NCBI RefSeq assembly: GCF_004366075.1
Contig: NZ_SODU01000001.1
Coordinates: forward strand, 2,129,134-2,193,133
Direction: 5' to 3'
Origin: Kribbella pratensis
GTDB taxonomy: Bacteria > Actinomycetota > Actinomycetes > Propionibacteriales > Kribbellaceae
Length of the DNA stretch: 64,000 bases
Shown here: piece after piece, positions 1 through 8,079 of the stretch
How the letters are laid out: each line of letters starts with the position of its first letter
How positions within the stretch are numbered: position 1 is the first letter of the stretch
The notes under the pieces: model-generated
What the model saw: the letters and a program-made list of their open reading frames with translations, nothing else
Databases searched by the model: none
Told to the model about the DNA's origin: nothing
Made by a program: the position numbers and the translations under genes

Positions 1-368
1 TCGTTCCACGGGCCGGCCGCGGGCCGCCCCGGTACGCGCGTCGTACCTGTTGCGACGTACAGCGGGCGGCCGTCGACCGTGAAGCAGTTGACGTACGTGT
101 CACGCATCCACACCCGCCCGAGCTCCTCGTCACGAGGCCGTAGCTCGAGCGGCAGAACGAAGGAGTTGTCGTCACGCGGCCACAGGTCGAGCCGGGTGTC
201 AGCCGCGCCGTACGGCTCCAGCTCCGGCCAGGCCGCCGGGTACCGCCGCAGCGGCCTCGCCTCCGTGGAGGTGCTTCCGTACGCCGTTCCGCCGGGTAAC
301 GCCGCGGCGCCGACAGCCCCGGCCAGGCCGCCCAGGACCGTCCTCCTGTTGACGTGAGCTCTCTCCAT
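1..368 (-). CDS. Secreted protein, N-terminal part; possible glycoside hydrolase (runs off the left edge)
   Basis: The reading frame starts at the ATG at 368 behind a strong AAGGAGG about 8 bases upstream and stays open to base 1, giving about 122 residues of a longer protein. The N-terminus has a twin-arginine pattern (NRRTVLGG) followed by an Ala/Gly-rich hydrophobic stretch, so Tat export is likely. The mature part contains MRDTYVNCF followed by a short strand ending ATGT. This resembles the start of five-bladed-propeller glycoside hydrolases of the GH43 type, but too little of the protein is present to be sure. The catalytic region is outside the window. Confidence 0.5.
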   Translation of the reverse strand, partial: MERAHVNRRTVLGGLAGAVGAAALPGGTAYGSTSTEARPLRRYPAAWPELEPYGAADTRLDLWPRDDNSFVLPLELRPRDEELGRVWMRDTYVNCFTVDGRPLYVATGTTRVPGRPAAGPWN

Positions 369-556
369 CTGCGCATCCTCCTTGAGCGAGCAGGACACTG
401 TGCCCCGCCCCGGAGCACACGCTAATCAGACTCATTTCGACGGTGAACCAGCGGCAAAAAGCAGATTTTCGGTGTGGTGATGTCAAGACGGGATGGCCGG
501 CGCCGACCTTCCCGTGAGGGCGCCGGAAGGCGGCGCCGAAACAAAGGAGCATTCCG

Positions 557-1204
557 ATGTCCGAAGTCCGTGTTCACAATCTCGCGATCTCGCTCGACGG
601 CTTCGCCACCGGGGACGGCCAGTCCCTGGAGGCCCCGTTCGGGCACGCCGGCGAGCGGCTGCACGAGTGGTTGGTCGGCACCCGGTTCTTCCACGCGTCG
701 GACGGCCTGCCCGGTGGCACCGTCGGCATCGAGAACGCGTTCGCCGAACGGCACGAGCCCGGGATCGGCGCCGAGATCATGGGGGCCGGCAAGTTCGGTC
801 CGCCCGGATGGCAGGACGACCCGGAGTGGAAGGGCTGGTGGGGTCCGAACCCGCCGTTCCACTCGCCGGTGTTCGTGCTCACCCACCGCCCGCGCGCGTC
901 GGTCGAGATGGAGGGTGGGACGACGTACCACTTCGTCGACGCCACGCCGAGCGAGGCGCTCGAGCAGGCTCGCGCCGCGGCCGGCGGCGGCGACATCCGG
1001 CTCGGCGGCGGGGCGACCGTCGTACGGGAGTTCCTCGCCGCGGGTCTGGTCGACTACGCGCACATCGCCCAGGTCCCGATCCTGCTGGGCCGCGGTGTCC
1101 GGCTGTGGGACGGGCTGGAGGCGCTCGAGGACAAGTACGACATCGAGGTGGTCTCGAGCCCGAGCGGCATCACCCACCTGACTCTTACGGCCAAGGCGGC
1201 TTAG
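557..1204 (+). CDS. Dihydrofolate reductase family protein (RibD C-terminal type)
   Basis: The product is 215 residues starting at ATG 557, with AAAGGAG about 9 bases upstream. It opens with the strand-loop typical of the RibD_C/DHFR fold (LAISLDGFATGDG) and carries the glycine-rich NADPH-binding turn RLGGGATVVREFL near residue 155. Members are NADPH-dependent reductases, often of unknown substrate and distinct from the essential folA. It is convergent with vanS, whose stop lies 2 bases beyond this stop, so the two genes share almost no intergenic space. Neither a substrate nor a link to the van genes can be read from the sequence. Confidence 0.8.
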   Translation: MSEVRVHNLAISLDGFATGDGQSLEAPFGHAGERLHEWLVGTRFFHASDGLPGGTVGIENAFAERHEPGIGAEIMGAGKFGPPGWQDDPEWKGWWGPNPPFHSPVFVLTHRPRASVEMEGGTTYHFVDATPSEALEQARAAAGGGDIRLGGGATVVREFLAAGLVDYAHIAQVPILLGRGVRLWDGLEALEDKYDIEVVSSPSGITHLTLTAKAA

Positions 1205-1205
1205 G

Positions 1206-2330
1206 TCAGATTTCGGGCCCCGCGGCGTCGCGGGCTCGTCGCGCCCGGCTCCTCTCGACTTTCCGCAGGGGCAGTTCCACGGTGGCGCGGAGCCCGCCGC
1301 CGTCGCGCGGCTTGAGGGTGAGAGTTCCGTTGTGGGCCTGCGCGATGCTGTTGACGATGGCCAGGCCGAGGCCGACGCCTGCGTGGTCGGAGCGGGCCCG
1401 TTCGGCTCCGCGCTGAAATGGCTCGACCAGCGTGGACACCAGGTGTGCGGTGAGTTGCTGGCCGGTGTTCTCGACGGTGAGCCGCACGGTTCGGGGCCCG
1501 ACGCCGGTCCGGACCCAGATGCTGCCCTGGTCCGGCAGGTTGTGGACGATCGCGTTGTGCACGAGGTTCGTGGTCAGCTGCAGGAGAAGTGAGTTCGACC
1601 CCATGGTGGGGGTCACCTCCCCCGAGGTCTCGATGGTGAGGCCGCGCTTCTCCGCGAGCGGAAGTAGCGTTTCGGTGGCCTCTTCCGCCAGGAGGGACAG
1701 GTCGACGGGTTCCCGGATGAAGGTCCGCTGGTTGGCTCGGCTGAGCAGGAGCAGCGCCTCGGTGAGATCGATCGCCCGCGTGTTGACCAGATGGAGGCGC
1801 TCGACGAGTTCGCCGGTGTCGCGGTTCAGGTCCTTGCGGGCCACGTCGAGCAGCGTCTGCGTGATCGCCAGCGGGGTGCGCAGTTCGTGGGAGGCGTTCG
1901 CCGCGAACCGTTGCTGCTCGGCGTCGTGCGCTTCGATCCGGGCGAGCATGACGTCGAAGGCGTCGGCCAGTTCGCGGAACTCGTCGGTGCGGCCCTCCAG
2001 ATGGATGCGGTGCGACAGCGAACCGTTCGCGGCCAGGCGGGTCGCGTTGGTGATCCGAGTCAGCGGCGCGAGCATGCTGCCGGCCAGAATCCAGCCGCCG
2101 ACGAGACCGAAGACCAGCAGGAGCGCCAGCATCATGGTCACCTTCGGGAAGAAGGCACGGATCAGGTCGGACCGATCGGGGGTGCGCATCGGGCCGATGG
2201 TCACGTCGGGCACGTAACGCAGCAGGAACACCCAGACGACCGCGAGCAGCAAGGCACCGGCCACCATGATGAAGCCCGCGTAACTGAGGGTGAGTTTGAG
2301 CCGAACGCTCAGCCCCGGCTCCCTATCCAC
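1206..2330 (-). CDS. vanS: Sensor histidine kinase of the glycopeptide-resistance system
   Basis: This is a 374-residue membrane histidine kinase. Two transmembrane segments (about 16-38 and 64-84) enclose a short extracytoplasmic loop of about 25 residues. A HAMP region follows, then the H-box ASHELRTPLA with the phospho-accepting His148, an N-box (NLVHNAIVHN) and a glycine-rich GVGLGLAIV box. A very short external loop is typical of actinomycete VanS proteins. The start overlaps the vanR stop by 8 bases, so the pair is translationally coupled. VanS should phosphorylate VanR in response to glycopeptide. The assignment to Van rather than a general kinase rests on its position facing vanY-K-Z-H-A-X. 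Confidence 0.88.
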   Translation of the reverse strand: MDREPGLSVRLKLTLSYAGFIMVAGALLLAVVWVFLLRYVPDVTIGPMRTPDRSDLIRAFFPKVTMMLALLLVFGLVGGWILAGSMLAPLTRITNATRLAANGSLSHRIHLEGRTDEFRELADAFDVMLARIEAHDAEQQRFAANASHELRTPLAITQTLLDVARKDLNRDTGELVERLHLVNTRAIDLTEALLLLSRANQRTFIREPVDLSLLAEEATETLLPLAEKRGLTIETSGEVTPTMGSNSLLLQLTTNLVHNAIVHNLPDQGSIWVRTGVGPRTVRLTVENTGQQLTAHLVSTLVEPFQRGAERARSDHAGVGLGLAIVNSIAQAHNGTLTLKPRDGGGLRATVELPLRKVERSRARRARDAAGPEI

Positions 2331-3036
2331 GACCTTCAGCTCCAGTGCCGGATGCTGTGCCCGAAGCTGGATCGGATGCTGTGTCGATGCGGTAGCCGGC
2401 GCCGGGCACCGTCGCGATCAGCCAGGGCTCACCGAGGCGTTTACGCAGGGCCGAGACAGTGATCCGTACGGCGTTCGTGAACGGGTCGGCGTTCTCGTCC
2501 CAGGCCCGCGCGAGGAGATCCTCGGCGCTGACCACCCCGCCTTCGGCGGCGACCAGGACCTCGAGGACGGCGAACTGCTTGCGGGTGAGAGCGACGTACC
2601 GGCCGTCGCGGTAGACCTCGCGGCGGAACGGGTCCAGCCGCAGTCCCGCGATCTCCCGCACCGGCGGCCGGTTGTGGGCGCGCCGGCGGTCGAGCGCCCG
2701 GAGCCGGAGGACGAGTTCCTGAAGTTCGAACGGCTTCGTGAGGTAGTCGTCGGCGCCGAGCTCGAACCCGGACGCCTTGTCGTCCATCCGGTCGGCCGCG
2801 GTCAGCATCAGGATCGGCATACCGCTGCCGGAGGCAACGATCCGCTTGGCGATCTCGTCACCGGACGGGCCGGGGATGTCGCGGTCCAGAACGGCGATGT
2901 CGTAGGTGTTGATGCTCAGCAGTTCCAGCGCGGTGTCGCCGTCACCGGCCACGTCGGCGGCGATCGCTTCGAGGCGCAGGCCGGCCCGGATGGCGTCCGC
3001 CATCTCAGGTTCGTCCTCGACGATCAGTACCCGCAC
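2323..3036 (-). CDS. vanR: Response regulator of the glycopeptide-resistance system (OmpR family)
   Basis: The product is 237 residues. The GTG at 3036 is chosen because RVLIVEDEP is the normal receiver start, although the frame continues open upstream. The receiver domain (1-115) has the acidic pocket Glu7/Asp8, the phospho-acceptor Asp51 in VLDRDIPG, the Thr of LTAAD and the Lys of TKPF. The C-terminal winged helix (about 130-225) is of OmpR/PhoB type and ends in IATVPGAGYRID. The gene is divergent from vanY, and an 11-bp direct-repeat site lies in the gap (3057-3118), suggesting control of both directions. From memory the sequence is very close to Streptomyces VanR. Confidence 0.92.
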   Translation of the reverse strand: MRVLIVEDEPEMADAIRAGLRLEAIAADVAGDGDTALELLSINTYDIAVLDRDIPGPSGDEIAKRIVASGSGMPILMLTAADRMDDKASGFELGADDYLTKPFELQELVLRLRALDRRRAHNRPPVREIAGLRLDPFRREVYRDGRYVALTRKQFAVLEVLVAAEGGVVSAEDLLARAWDENADPFTNAVRITVSALRKRLGEPWLIATVPGAGYRIDTASDPASGTASGTGAEGRG

Positions 3037-3056
3037 AGTCTCGATGGTACGAGGCG

Positions 3057-3118
3057 TGACATATCGCCCGCATATCCAAAACCGGATACGCGCCGACAAC
3101 ACCCGCCTGTTTTGACTG
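3057..3118. promoter_or_regulatory. Candidate VanR operator/promoter between vanR and vanY
   Basis: CATATC occurs at 3060-3065 and again at 3071-3076, an 11-bp (one helical turn) direct repeat as used by OmpR-family regulators. It is followed by the inverted repeat TATCC-AAAACC-GGATA (3073-3088) and by TTTGACT at 3111-3117, just before the vanY ATG at 3124. Nearly the same block recurs exactly 2300 bp downstream before vanH. The operator function is inferred. Confidence 0.7.
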
Positions 3119-3123
3119 GACCC

Positions 3124-3714
3124 ATGTCCGTCAGCGCACCGGCAGCAGGCCGCCGTACCAAGATGACCATCCGTGCGACGCTGCTGATCGCGAACGTGGC
3201 GATCATCGGCGTGTTCATCCACCAGTCGCTCGCGTTCCCGTCCTTTTCGGCCGGATCCACGCTCGGCGAGACGGACGGCGCCGTACCTGACGGTGTCACG
3301 GTCTTCGACGACATCCCCGCGGTCGCCAACCTCGATCCCGCCCTGCTCGTTGCCCTGCGCAAGGCTGCGACGGATGCCGCGGACGACGGGGTCAAGTTCT
3401 ACGTCAACAGCGGCTGGCGTACGCCGGCGTACCAGCAGCACCTGCTCCAGGAGGCTGTCTCGAAGTACGGCTCCGAGCAGGAAGCGGCCCGCTGGGTCGC
3501 CACCCCTACGACGTCGCCGCACGTGGCGGGGCAGGCGATCGACATCGGGCGCTCCGACGCGACGGCCTGGCTGTCCGAGCATGGTTCCAGGTATGGGCTG
3601 TGCCAGATCTACGACAACGAGCCGTGGCACTACGAGCTGCGCCCGGAGGCCGTCACGCGCGGCTGCCCGCCCAGGTACGCCGACCCGACGCACGATCCGA
3701 GGATGCAGGGGTGA
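3124..3714 (+). CDS. vanY: D-Ala-D-Ala carboxypeptidase, VanY type (M15B)
   Basis: This 196-residue protein has an N-terminal transmembrane anchor (about 16-36), so the catalytic domain should face the cell wall. The M15B signature is complete: SGWR at 96-99, zinc ligands His133 and Asp140 in SPHVAGQAID, and EPWH with catalytic Glu166 and third zinc ligand His169. VanY removes the terminal D-Ala from precursors that escape VanX, lowering glycopeptide binding. It is the first gene of the rightward run, 88 bp from vanR, with the candidate VanR operator directly upstream. The vanK GTG start overlaps its stop by 4 bases. Confidence 0.88.
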   Translation: MSVSAPAAGRRTKMTIRATLLIANVAIIGVFIHQSLAFPSFSAGSTLGETDGAVPDGVTVFDDIPAVANLDPALLVALRKAATDAADDGVKFYVNSGWRTPAYQQHLLQEAVSKYGSEQEAARWVATPTTSPHVAGQAIDIGRSDATAWLSEHGSRYGLCQIYDNEPWHYELRPEAVTRGCPPRYADPTHDPRMQG

Positions 3715-4841
3715 CGCTGACCGTCGCGCCGATCACCTCGGCGGAGCATCTGGAGTTCGTCCGGGCCCAGCGGTCGGTCAGCTTCCTTCAGACCCCCGCC
3801 TGGGGCCGCGTGAAGACCGAGTGGCGGAGCGAGTCTCTCGGCTGGTACGACGGGCGGCGGCTCGCCGGGGCGGGCCTTGTGCTGCACCGGCCGGTGCCAC
3901 GCCTGGAGCGCCATACGCTGGCTTATCTGCCCGATGGGCCGTCCATCGACTGGACCGGCGATCTCAGCAGGTGGCTCGACCCGTTGGCGGCGTACCTGAA
4001 GGCACAGGGTGCGTTCGCGATCCGGCTGGTTCCGCCGCTCCGCACGGACAGTTGGAGCGCTCCGCAGGTCAAGGCCGGGATCGCGGACCCGGACATCAGC
4101 CGGCTCACGGACGTGCCTGGCGGGAGCGTCGATCCGGTCGGTGCACGGGTGGCTGGTTGGCTGCGCGACGCGGGTTGGCTGCCGCAGAGCCCGGAGGACG
4201 GGTTCGGGGCCGGGCAGCCGCAGTTCAAGTACGAGGTTCCGCTGGCCGGGCGGAGTGAGGACGACGTACTCGGAGGCATGAATCAGCTGTGGCGCCGCAA
4301 CATCAAGAAGGCGGCCAAGGCGGGCGTCGAGGTCACGGTCGGGTCGGACTTGAAGGCGTTTCACGACTTGTATGTGCATACCGCCGAGCGCGATCATTTC
4401 GTGCCGCGGCCGCTGCGGTACTTCGAGAGGATGTTCACTGAGCTGAGCGCGGAGGACCCTGAGCGGATCAAGCTCTACCTGGCCCACCACCAGGGCGATC
4501 TGGTCGCCGCCACGATCCTGGTCCGGGTCGGAGCGTATGCGTGGTACTCGTACGGCGCCTCCGCGACCGAGAAGCGGGAGGTGCGCGGCTCGAACGCCTG
4601 CCAGTGGGCGATGATGCGCGACGCGCTCGCGGCCGGCTGCGACGTCTACGACCTCCGCGGCATCACCCCGACCCTCGACGTCGACGATCCGCACGTCGGA
4701 CTGATCCAATTCAAGGTCGGCACCGGCGGTCAGGCGGTACGGTACGTCGGGGAGTGGGACCTGCCGCTGCGGCCGGTGATGTATCGGGCCTTCGACCTCT
4801 ACATGAGGCGGCGCGAGTACCTGAGAGGCAAGCGAAGATAG
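3711..4841 (+). CDS. vanK: FemX/VanK-like aminoacyl-tRNA-dependent peptidoglycan cross-bridge transferase
   Basis: The GTG at 3711 overlaps the vanY stop (GTGA), giving 376 residues. The protein is a FemABX-type transferase with two GNAT-like halves. Recognisable parts are FLQTPAWGRVK near the N-terminus, the basic WRRNIKKAAKAGV before the second half, and the C-terminal YDLRGITP and LIQFKVGTGG strands. In Streptomyces coelicolor VanK adds the bridge Gly to precursors ending in D-Lac, which the ordinary FemX cannot use, and is essential for growth under glycopeptide. Its place between vanY and vanZ-vanHAX supports the same role here. Which residue is added cannot be read from the sequence. 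Confidence 0.87.
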   Translation: MTLTVAPITSAEHLEFVRAQRSVSFLQTPAWGRVKTEWRSESLGWYDGRRLAGAGLVLHRPVPRLERHTLAYLPDGPSIDWTGDLSRWLDPLAAYLKAQGAFAIRLVPPLRTDSWSAPQVKAGIADPDISRLTDVPGGSVDPVGARVAGWLRDAGWLPQSPEDGFGAGQPQFKYEVPLAGRSEDDVLGGMNQLWRRNIKKAAKAGVEVTVGSDLKAFHDLYVHTAERDHFVPRPLRYFERMFTELSAEDPERIKLYLAHHQGDLVAATILVRVGAYAWYSYGASATEKREVRGSNACQWAMMRDALAAGCDVYDLRGITPTLDVDDPHVGLIQFKVGTGGQAVRYVGEWDLPLRPVMYRAFDLYMRRREYLRGKRR

Positions 4842-4842
4842 C

Positions 4843-5415
4843 GTGATGGTCAAGGACTGGCACCACCTGGTCAGCACCTTCAACGGAGTCGTACTGCTCA
4901 CGATCGCCACCGCGCCGGTGGCCGTGCTGGTGGTCTTCCTTCTCGTGTGGCGACGTTCTGGCGCGCGGCTTTGGCGTACGTCGGTGGCCGAGGTCGGCAT
5001 GATCTACGGGACGGTGCCGTGGGTCTGGATGACGATGCTGCCGGGCAGTCATGCCGGCGAGGTCCCGGGTCGGTTCAGCCTGATCCCGCTGCGGGATCTG
5101 TTCTCGATGACGGCGCCTGGCATCGTCGGCAATCTGCTGGTGTTCGCGGCGCTCGGATTCTTCGCACCGCTTCGGTTTTCTTTTTTGGCATCGATACCGC
5201 GCGTCCTCGCACTCGGAGCGGGCTGCTCGCTGCTGATCGAGATCGCGCAGTACGTGCTGCGGCTCGATCGGGTGTCGTCCGTGGACGACGTACTGCTCAA
5301 CGCCGCCGGTGCCGGGCTGGCCGCGTTGGCGTCGCGTCGCTGGTGGCGCGACCCGGCGACATTTCGTCGGCATATCGAAAACCGGATACAGGCTGGCAAC
5401 ACGACCTCCCTTTGA
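4843..5415 (+). CDS. vanZ: VanZ-like membrane protein
   Basis: The product is about 190 residues, starting at GTG 4843 (or the adjacent ATG 4846) one base after the vanK stop. Four to five hydrophobic segments are visible, with the family pattern GNLLVFAALGFF and, later, IEIAQYVLR followed by DDVLLNAAGAGL. VanZ proteins give low-level teicoplanin or lipoglycopeptide resistance by a poorly understood effect at the membrane. The last 17 codons carry the second candidate VanR operator (5357-5418), so the end of this coding sequence is also the vanH control region. S. coelicolor has vanJ near this place instead. Confidence 0.82.
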   Translation: MMVKDWHHLVSTFNGVVLLTIATAPVAVLVVFLLVWRRSGARLWRTSVAEVGMIYGTVPWVWMTMLPGSHAGEVPGRFSLIPLRDLFSMTAPGIVGNLLVFAALGFFAPLRFSFLASIPRVLALGAGCSLLIEIAQYVLRLDRVSSVDDVLLNAAGAGLAALASRRWWRDPATFRRHIENRIQAGNTTSL

Positions 5416-5418
5416 CTT
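5357..5418 (+). promoter_or_regulatory. Candidate VanR operator/promoter before vanH, inside the vanZ 3' end
   Basis: CATTTC at 5360-5365 and CATATC at 5371-5376 form the same 11-bp direct repeat as at 3057. They are followed by TATCG-AAAACC-GGATA (5373-5388), a shared GCAACAC-like block and TTTGACT at 5411-5417, just before GGAGG and the vanH ATG at 5425. It suggests that vanHAX have their own VanR-driven start as well as read-through from vanY. Confidence 0.7.
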
Positions 5419-5424
5419 GGAGGC

Positions 5425-6420
5425 ATGACCTACAGCGAACCGGCTGCTACCGCGGTACGGCGCACCGTCGCGGGCATCACCGTCTTCGGCTGTGAACCCG
5501 ACGAGGCCGCCTTGTTCCGGGAACTGGCGCCACGCTTCGGCATCGCTCCGATCATCACGTCAGCGGCAGTGTCCGAGGACCTTGCCGAACTGGCCCTCGG
5601 CAGCCGATGCATCAGCGTCGGCCACAAGACTCGCGTCACGAACGCCACCCTGCTCGCCCTCAGCCGGATCGGCGTGGCGTACATCTCCACCCGAAGCGTT
5701 GGATACAACCACATCGACGTGCGGTACGCCGAGCGCGTCGGCATCTGCGTCGAGAATGTCGCCTACTCGCCTGACAGCGTGGCGGATTACACGCTGATGC
5801 TGATGCTGATGGCGGTGCGCAACATGAAGTCGGTCCTCCGGCGCGCCGACGTCCACGACTATCGGTTGAGTGCCACCCGCGGGCTAGAGCTCCGGGACCT
5901 GACCGTCGGGGTCATCGGAACAGGTCGCATCGGCAGGGCGGTGATCGACCGGCTGCGCGGGTTCGGGTGCCGAGTGCTCGCCTATGACAAGGATCCCGGA
6001 ACACGTGTTCCGCTGGACGAACTCCTGCTGCAGAGCGACATCGTCACGCTGCACACGCCGCTTACCGCGGAAACCCATCATTTCCTGGATCGCCGGCGAA
6101 TCGGGCAACTGAAGCCCGGCGCGTTCGTGGTCAACACCGGACGTGGAGCACTCCTCGACACCGAGGCACTGGTCGACGCCCTCGAAAGCGGGCGGCTGGG
6201 CGGCGCCGCACTCGACGTACTCGAAGGCGAGGAAGGCATCTTCTACGCCGACCGGCGCGACGAACCAGTCGAGAGCGACCTGCTGCTGCGCCTGCAGAAA
6301 CTGCCGAACGTGATCATCAGCCCGCACACCGCCTACTACACCGACCACGCACTGAGCGACACGGTCGAGAACTCCATCATCAATTGCCTGAACTTCGGAA
6401 GCAGGGAACAGCATGGATAG
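5425..6420 (+). CDS. vanH: D-lactate dehydrogenase VanH
   Basis: This 331-residue D-2-hydroxyacid dehydrogenase reduces pyruvate to D-lactate for the VanA ligase. The NAD-binding Rossmann turn GTGRIG is at 165-170. The catalytic set is Arg240 (VVNTGRGALLD), an acidic residue in the LEGEEG segment near 268, and His301 in SPHTAYYTD. The start has GGAGG a few bases upstream. The stop overlaps the vanA start by 8 bases, as in the classic vanHAX order. The EGEEGIFYADRR segment is typical of VanH as opposed to general dehydrogenases. Confidence 0.95.
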   Translation: MTYSEPAATAVRRTVAGITVFGCEPDEAALFRELAPRFGIAPIITSAAVSEDLAELALGSRCISVGHKTRVTNATLLALSRIGVAYISTRSVGYNHIDVRYAERVGICVENVAYSPDSVADYTLMLMLMAVRNMKSVLRRADVHDYRLSATRGLELRDLTVGVIGTGRIGRAVIDRLRGFGCRVLAYDKDPGTRVPLDELLLQSDIVTLHTPLTAETHHFLDRRRIGQLKPGAFVVNTGRGALLDTEALVDALESGRLGGAALDVLEGEEGIFYADRRDEPVESDLLLRLQKLPNVIISPHTAYYTDHALSDTVENSIINCLNFGSREQHG

Positions 6421-7474
6421 GTTGAAGATCGGCGTCCTCTTCGGGGGTATTTCCGAGGAGCACCACATCTCGGTCAAGTCCGCGCAGGAGGTCGCGAAGA
6501 ACCTCGACCTCGACAAGTACGAGCCGTTCTACATCGGCATCACGGAGCACGGCGCCTGGAAACTCTGCGACCGCCCTGGTCCGGACTGGGAGAACGGCAA
6601 CTGCCGTCCGGTGGTCCTGTCGCCCGACAGCAGCATGCAGGGCCTGCTCGTGCTGGAGTCCGACCGGTTGGGTTCCCGGATCCGGCAGGGGCAGTACCAG
6701 ACGATCAACCTCGATCTGGTGTTTCCGGTGCTGCACGGCAAACGCGGCGAGGACGGCGCGATCCAGGGCCTGCTGGAACTGTCCGGAATCCCCTACGTGG
6801 GCTGTGATGTGCAGAGTTCCGTGCAGTGCATCGACAAGTCCCTGACCTACACGGTCGCCAGCAGCGCCGGCATCGCGACGCCGAACTTCTGGACAGCCAC
6901 GCCCGACCTCGATCCCGAGGAGCTCCCGTATCCCGTCTTCGTGAAACCGGCGCGTTCGGGTTCGTCCTTCGGCGTCAACAAGGTGTCCAGCAGCTCGGAA
7001 CTGCCTGATGCTTTGGAAGCTGCAGGCCTGTACGACGCGAAGGTGCTGATCGAAGAGGCTGTCATCGGCAGTGAGGTCGGCTGCGCGGTCCTCGGGAACG
7101 AGGTGGATCTGATGACCGGCGAGCTCGATCGCATCGCACTCTCGCACGGCTTCTTCAAGATCCACCAGGAGGACTCACCCGAGACCGGCTCCGAGAACTC
7201 GACGTTCGTCGTACCCGCCGACATCTCGGAGGAGTCGCGCGCGCTCATCCAGGAGACCGCGCAGGCCGTGTACCGCGCGTTGGGGTGCGGCGGGCTGGCG
7301 CGTGTCGACATGTTCCTCACGGCGGACGGGAAGGCAGTCCTCAACGAGGTCAACACCTTGCCCGGTATGACGTCGTACAGCCGCTATCCCAGGATGATGG
7401 CGGCCGCCGGCGTACCGCTGAGTGAAGTGATCGATCGGCTGGTGTCGGTGACTCTGACCGGGAAGCTGCAGTGA
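6413..7474 (+). CDS. vanA: D-alanine--D-lactate ligase
   Basis: This 353-residue ATP-grasp ligase joins D-Ala to D-lactate, replacing the D-Ala-D-Ala terminus that glycopeptides bind. The N-terminus has GVLFGGISEEHHIS. The central part has DKSLTYTVA and FVKPARSGSSFGV, and the C-terminus has ARVDMF and LNEVNTLPGMTSYSRYP. The His-containing omega-loop (FKIHQE, His251) marks D-Lac ligases of the VanA type. His at this place, equivalent to His244 of enterococcal VanA, favours lactate, whereas Ddl enzymes carry a Lys-Tyr pair. It is translationally coupled to vanH (8-base overlap) and to vanX (4-base overlap). Confidence 0.96.
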   Translation: MDRLKIGVLFGGISEEHHISVKSAQEVAKNLDLDKYEPFYIGITEHGAWKLCDRPGPDWENGNCRPVVLSPDSSMQGLLVLESDRLGSRIRQGQYQTINLDLVFPVLHGKRGEDGAIQGLLELSGIPYVGCDVQSSVQCIDKSLTYTVASSAGIATPNFWTATPDLDPEELPYPVFVKPARSGSSFGVNKVSSSSELPDALEAAGLYDAKVLIEEAVIGSEVGCAVLGNEVDLMTGELDRIALSHGFFKIHQEDSPETGSENSTFVVPADISEESRALIQETAQAVYRALGCGGLARVDMFLTADGKAVLNEVNTLPGMTSYSRYPRMMAAAGVPLSEVIDRLVSVTLTGKLQ

Positions 7475-8079
7475 ACGCTGACTTCGCCTTTGTGGACGAG
7501 GTGACGTCAGGGATTCGGTGGGACTCCAAGTACGCCACGTGGGACAACTTCACCGGCAAACCGGTGGACGGCTACCTGGTGAACCGCATCGTCGGCACTC
7601 GAGCTCTTTGCGCAGCCTTGGAGAGAGCGCGAGAGAAGGCGGAACCGCGGGGCTTCGGTCTGCTGCTGTGGGACGGCTATCGGCCGCAACGTGCCGTGGA
7701 CAGCTTCCTGCGTTGGGCCGAACAGCCGGAGGACGGGCGGACGAGGCTACGGCATTATCCGAACATCGACCGTCATGAGATGTTCGAAAAGGGCTATGTA
7801 GCAACGAAGTCCGGCCACAGCCGCGGTAGTGCCGTCGACCTCACGCTGTACGACCTGACGACCGGCGAGCTGGCTCCGATGGGCGGCCACCACGACCTGA
7901 TGGACTCGATCTCGCACCACGGCGCAACCGGCATCACCTCGCTCGAAGCTGAGAACCGCCGGCACCTCTGCTCGATCATGGAGTCCGCGGGTTTCAGCCG
8001 GTGCGACCACGAGTGGTGGCACTACACGTTGCTGGACGAGCCGTACCCGGACACGTACTTCGACTTCCCGATCGCCTGA
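7471..8079 (+). CDS. vanX: D-Ala-D-Ala dipeptidase VanX
   Basis: The product is 202 residues, the usual length of VanX, with key residues at the numbers known from the enterococcal enzyme: Arg71 in WDGYRP, zinc ligands His116 and Asp123 in SGHSRGSAVD, Glu181 as general base and zinc ligand His184 in EWWHY. It hydrolyses the D-Ala-D-Ala made by the host Ddl so that only D-Ala-D-Lac enters peptidoglycan. The start is GTG 7471, overlapping the vanA stop (GTGA). No signal peptide is present, as expected of a cytoplasmic enzyme. Confidence 0.96.
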   Translation: MNADFAFVDEVTSGIRWDSKYATWDNFTGKPVDGYLVNRIVGTRALCAALERAREKAEPRGFGLLLWDGYRPQRAVDSFLRWAEQPEDGRTRLRHYPNIDRHEMFEKGYVATKSGHSRGSAVDLTLYDLTTGELAPMGGHHDLMDSISHHGATGITSLEAENRRHLCSIMESAGFSRCDHEWWHYTLLDEPYPDTYFDFPIA

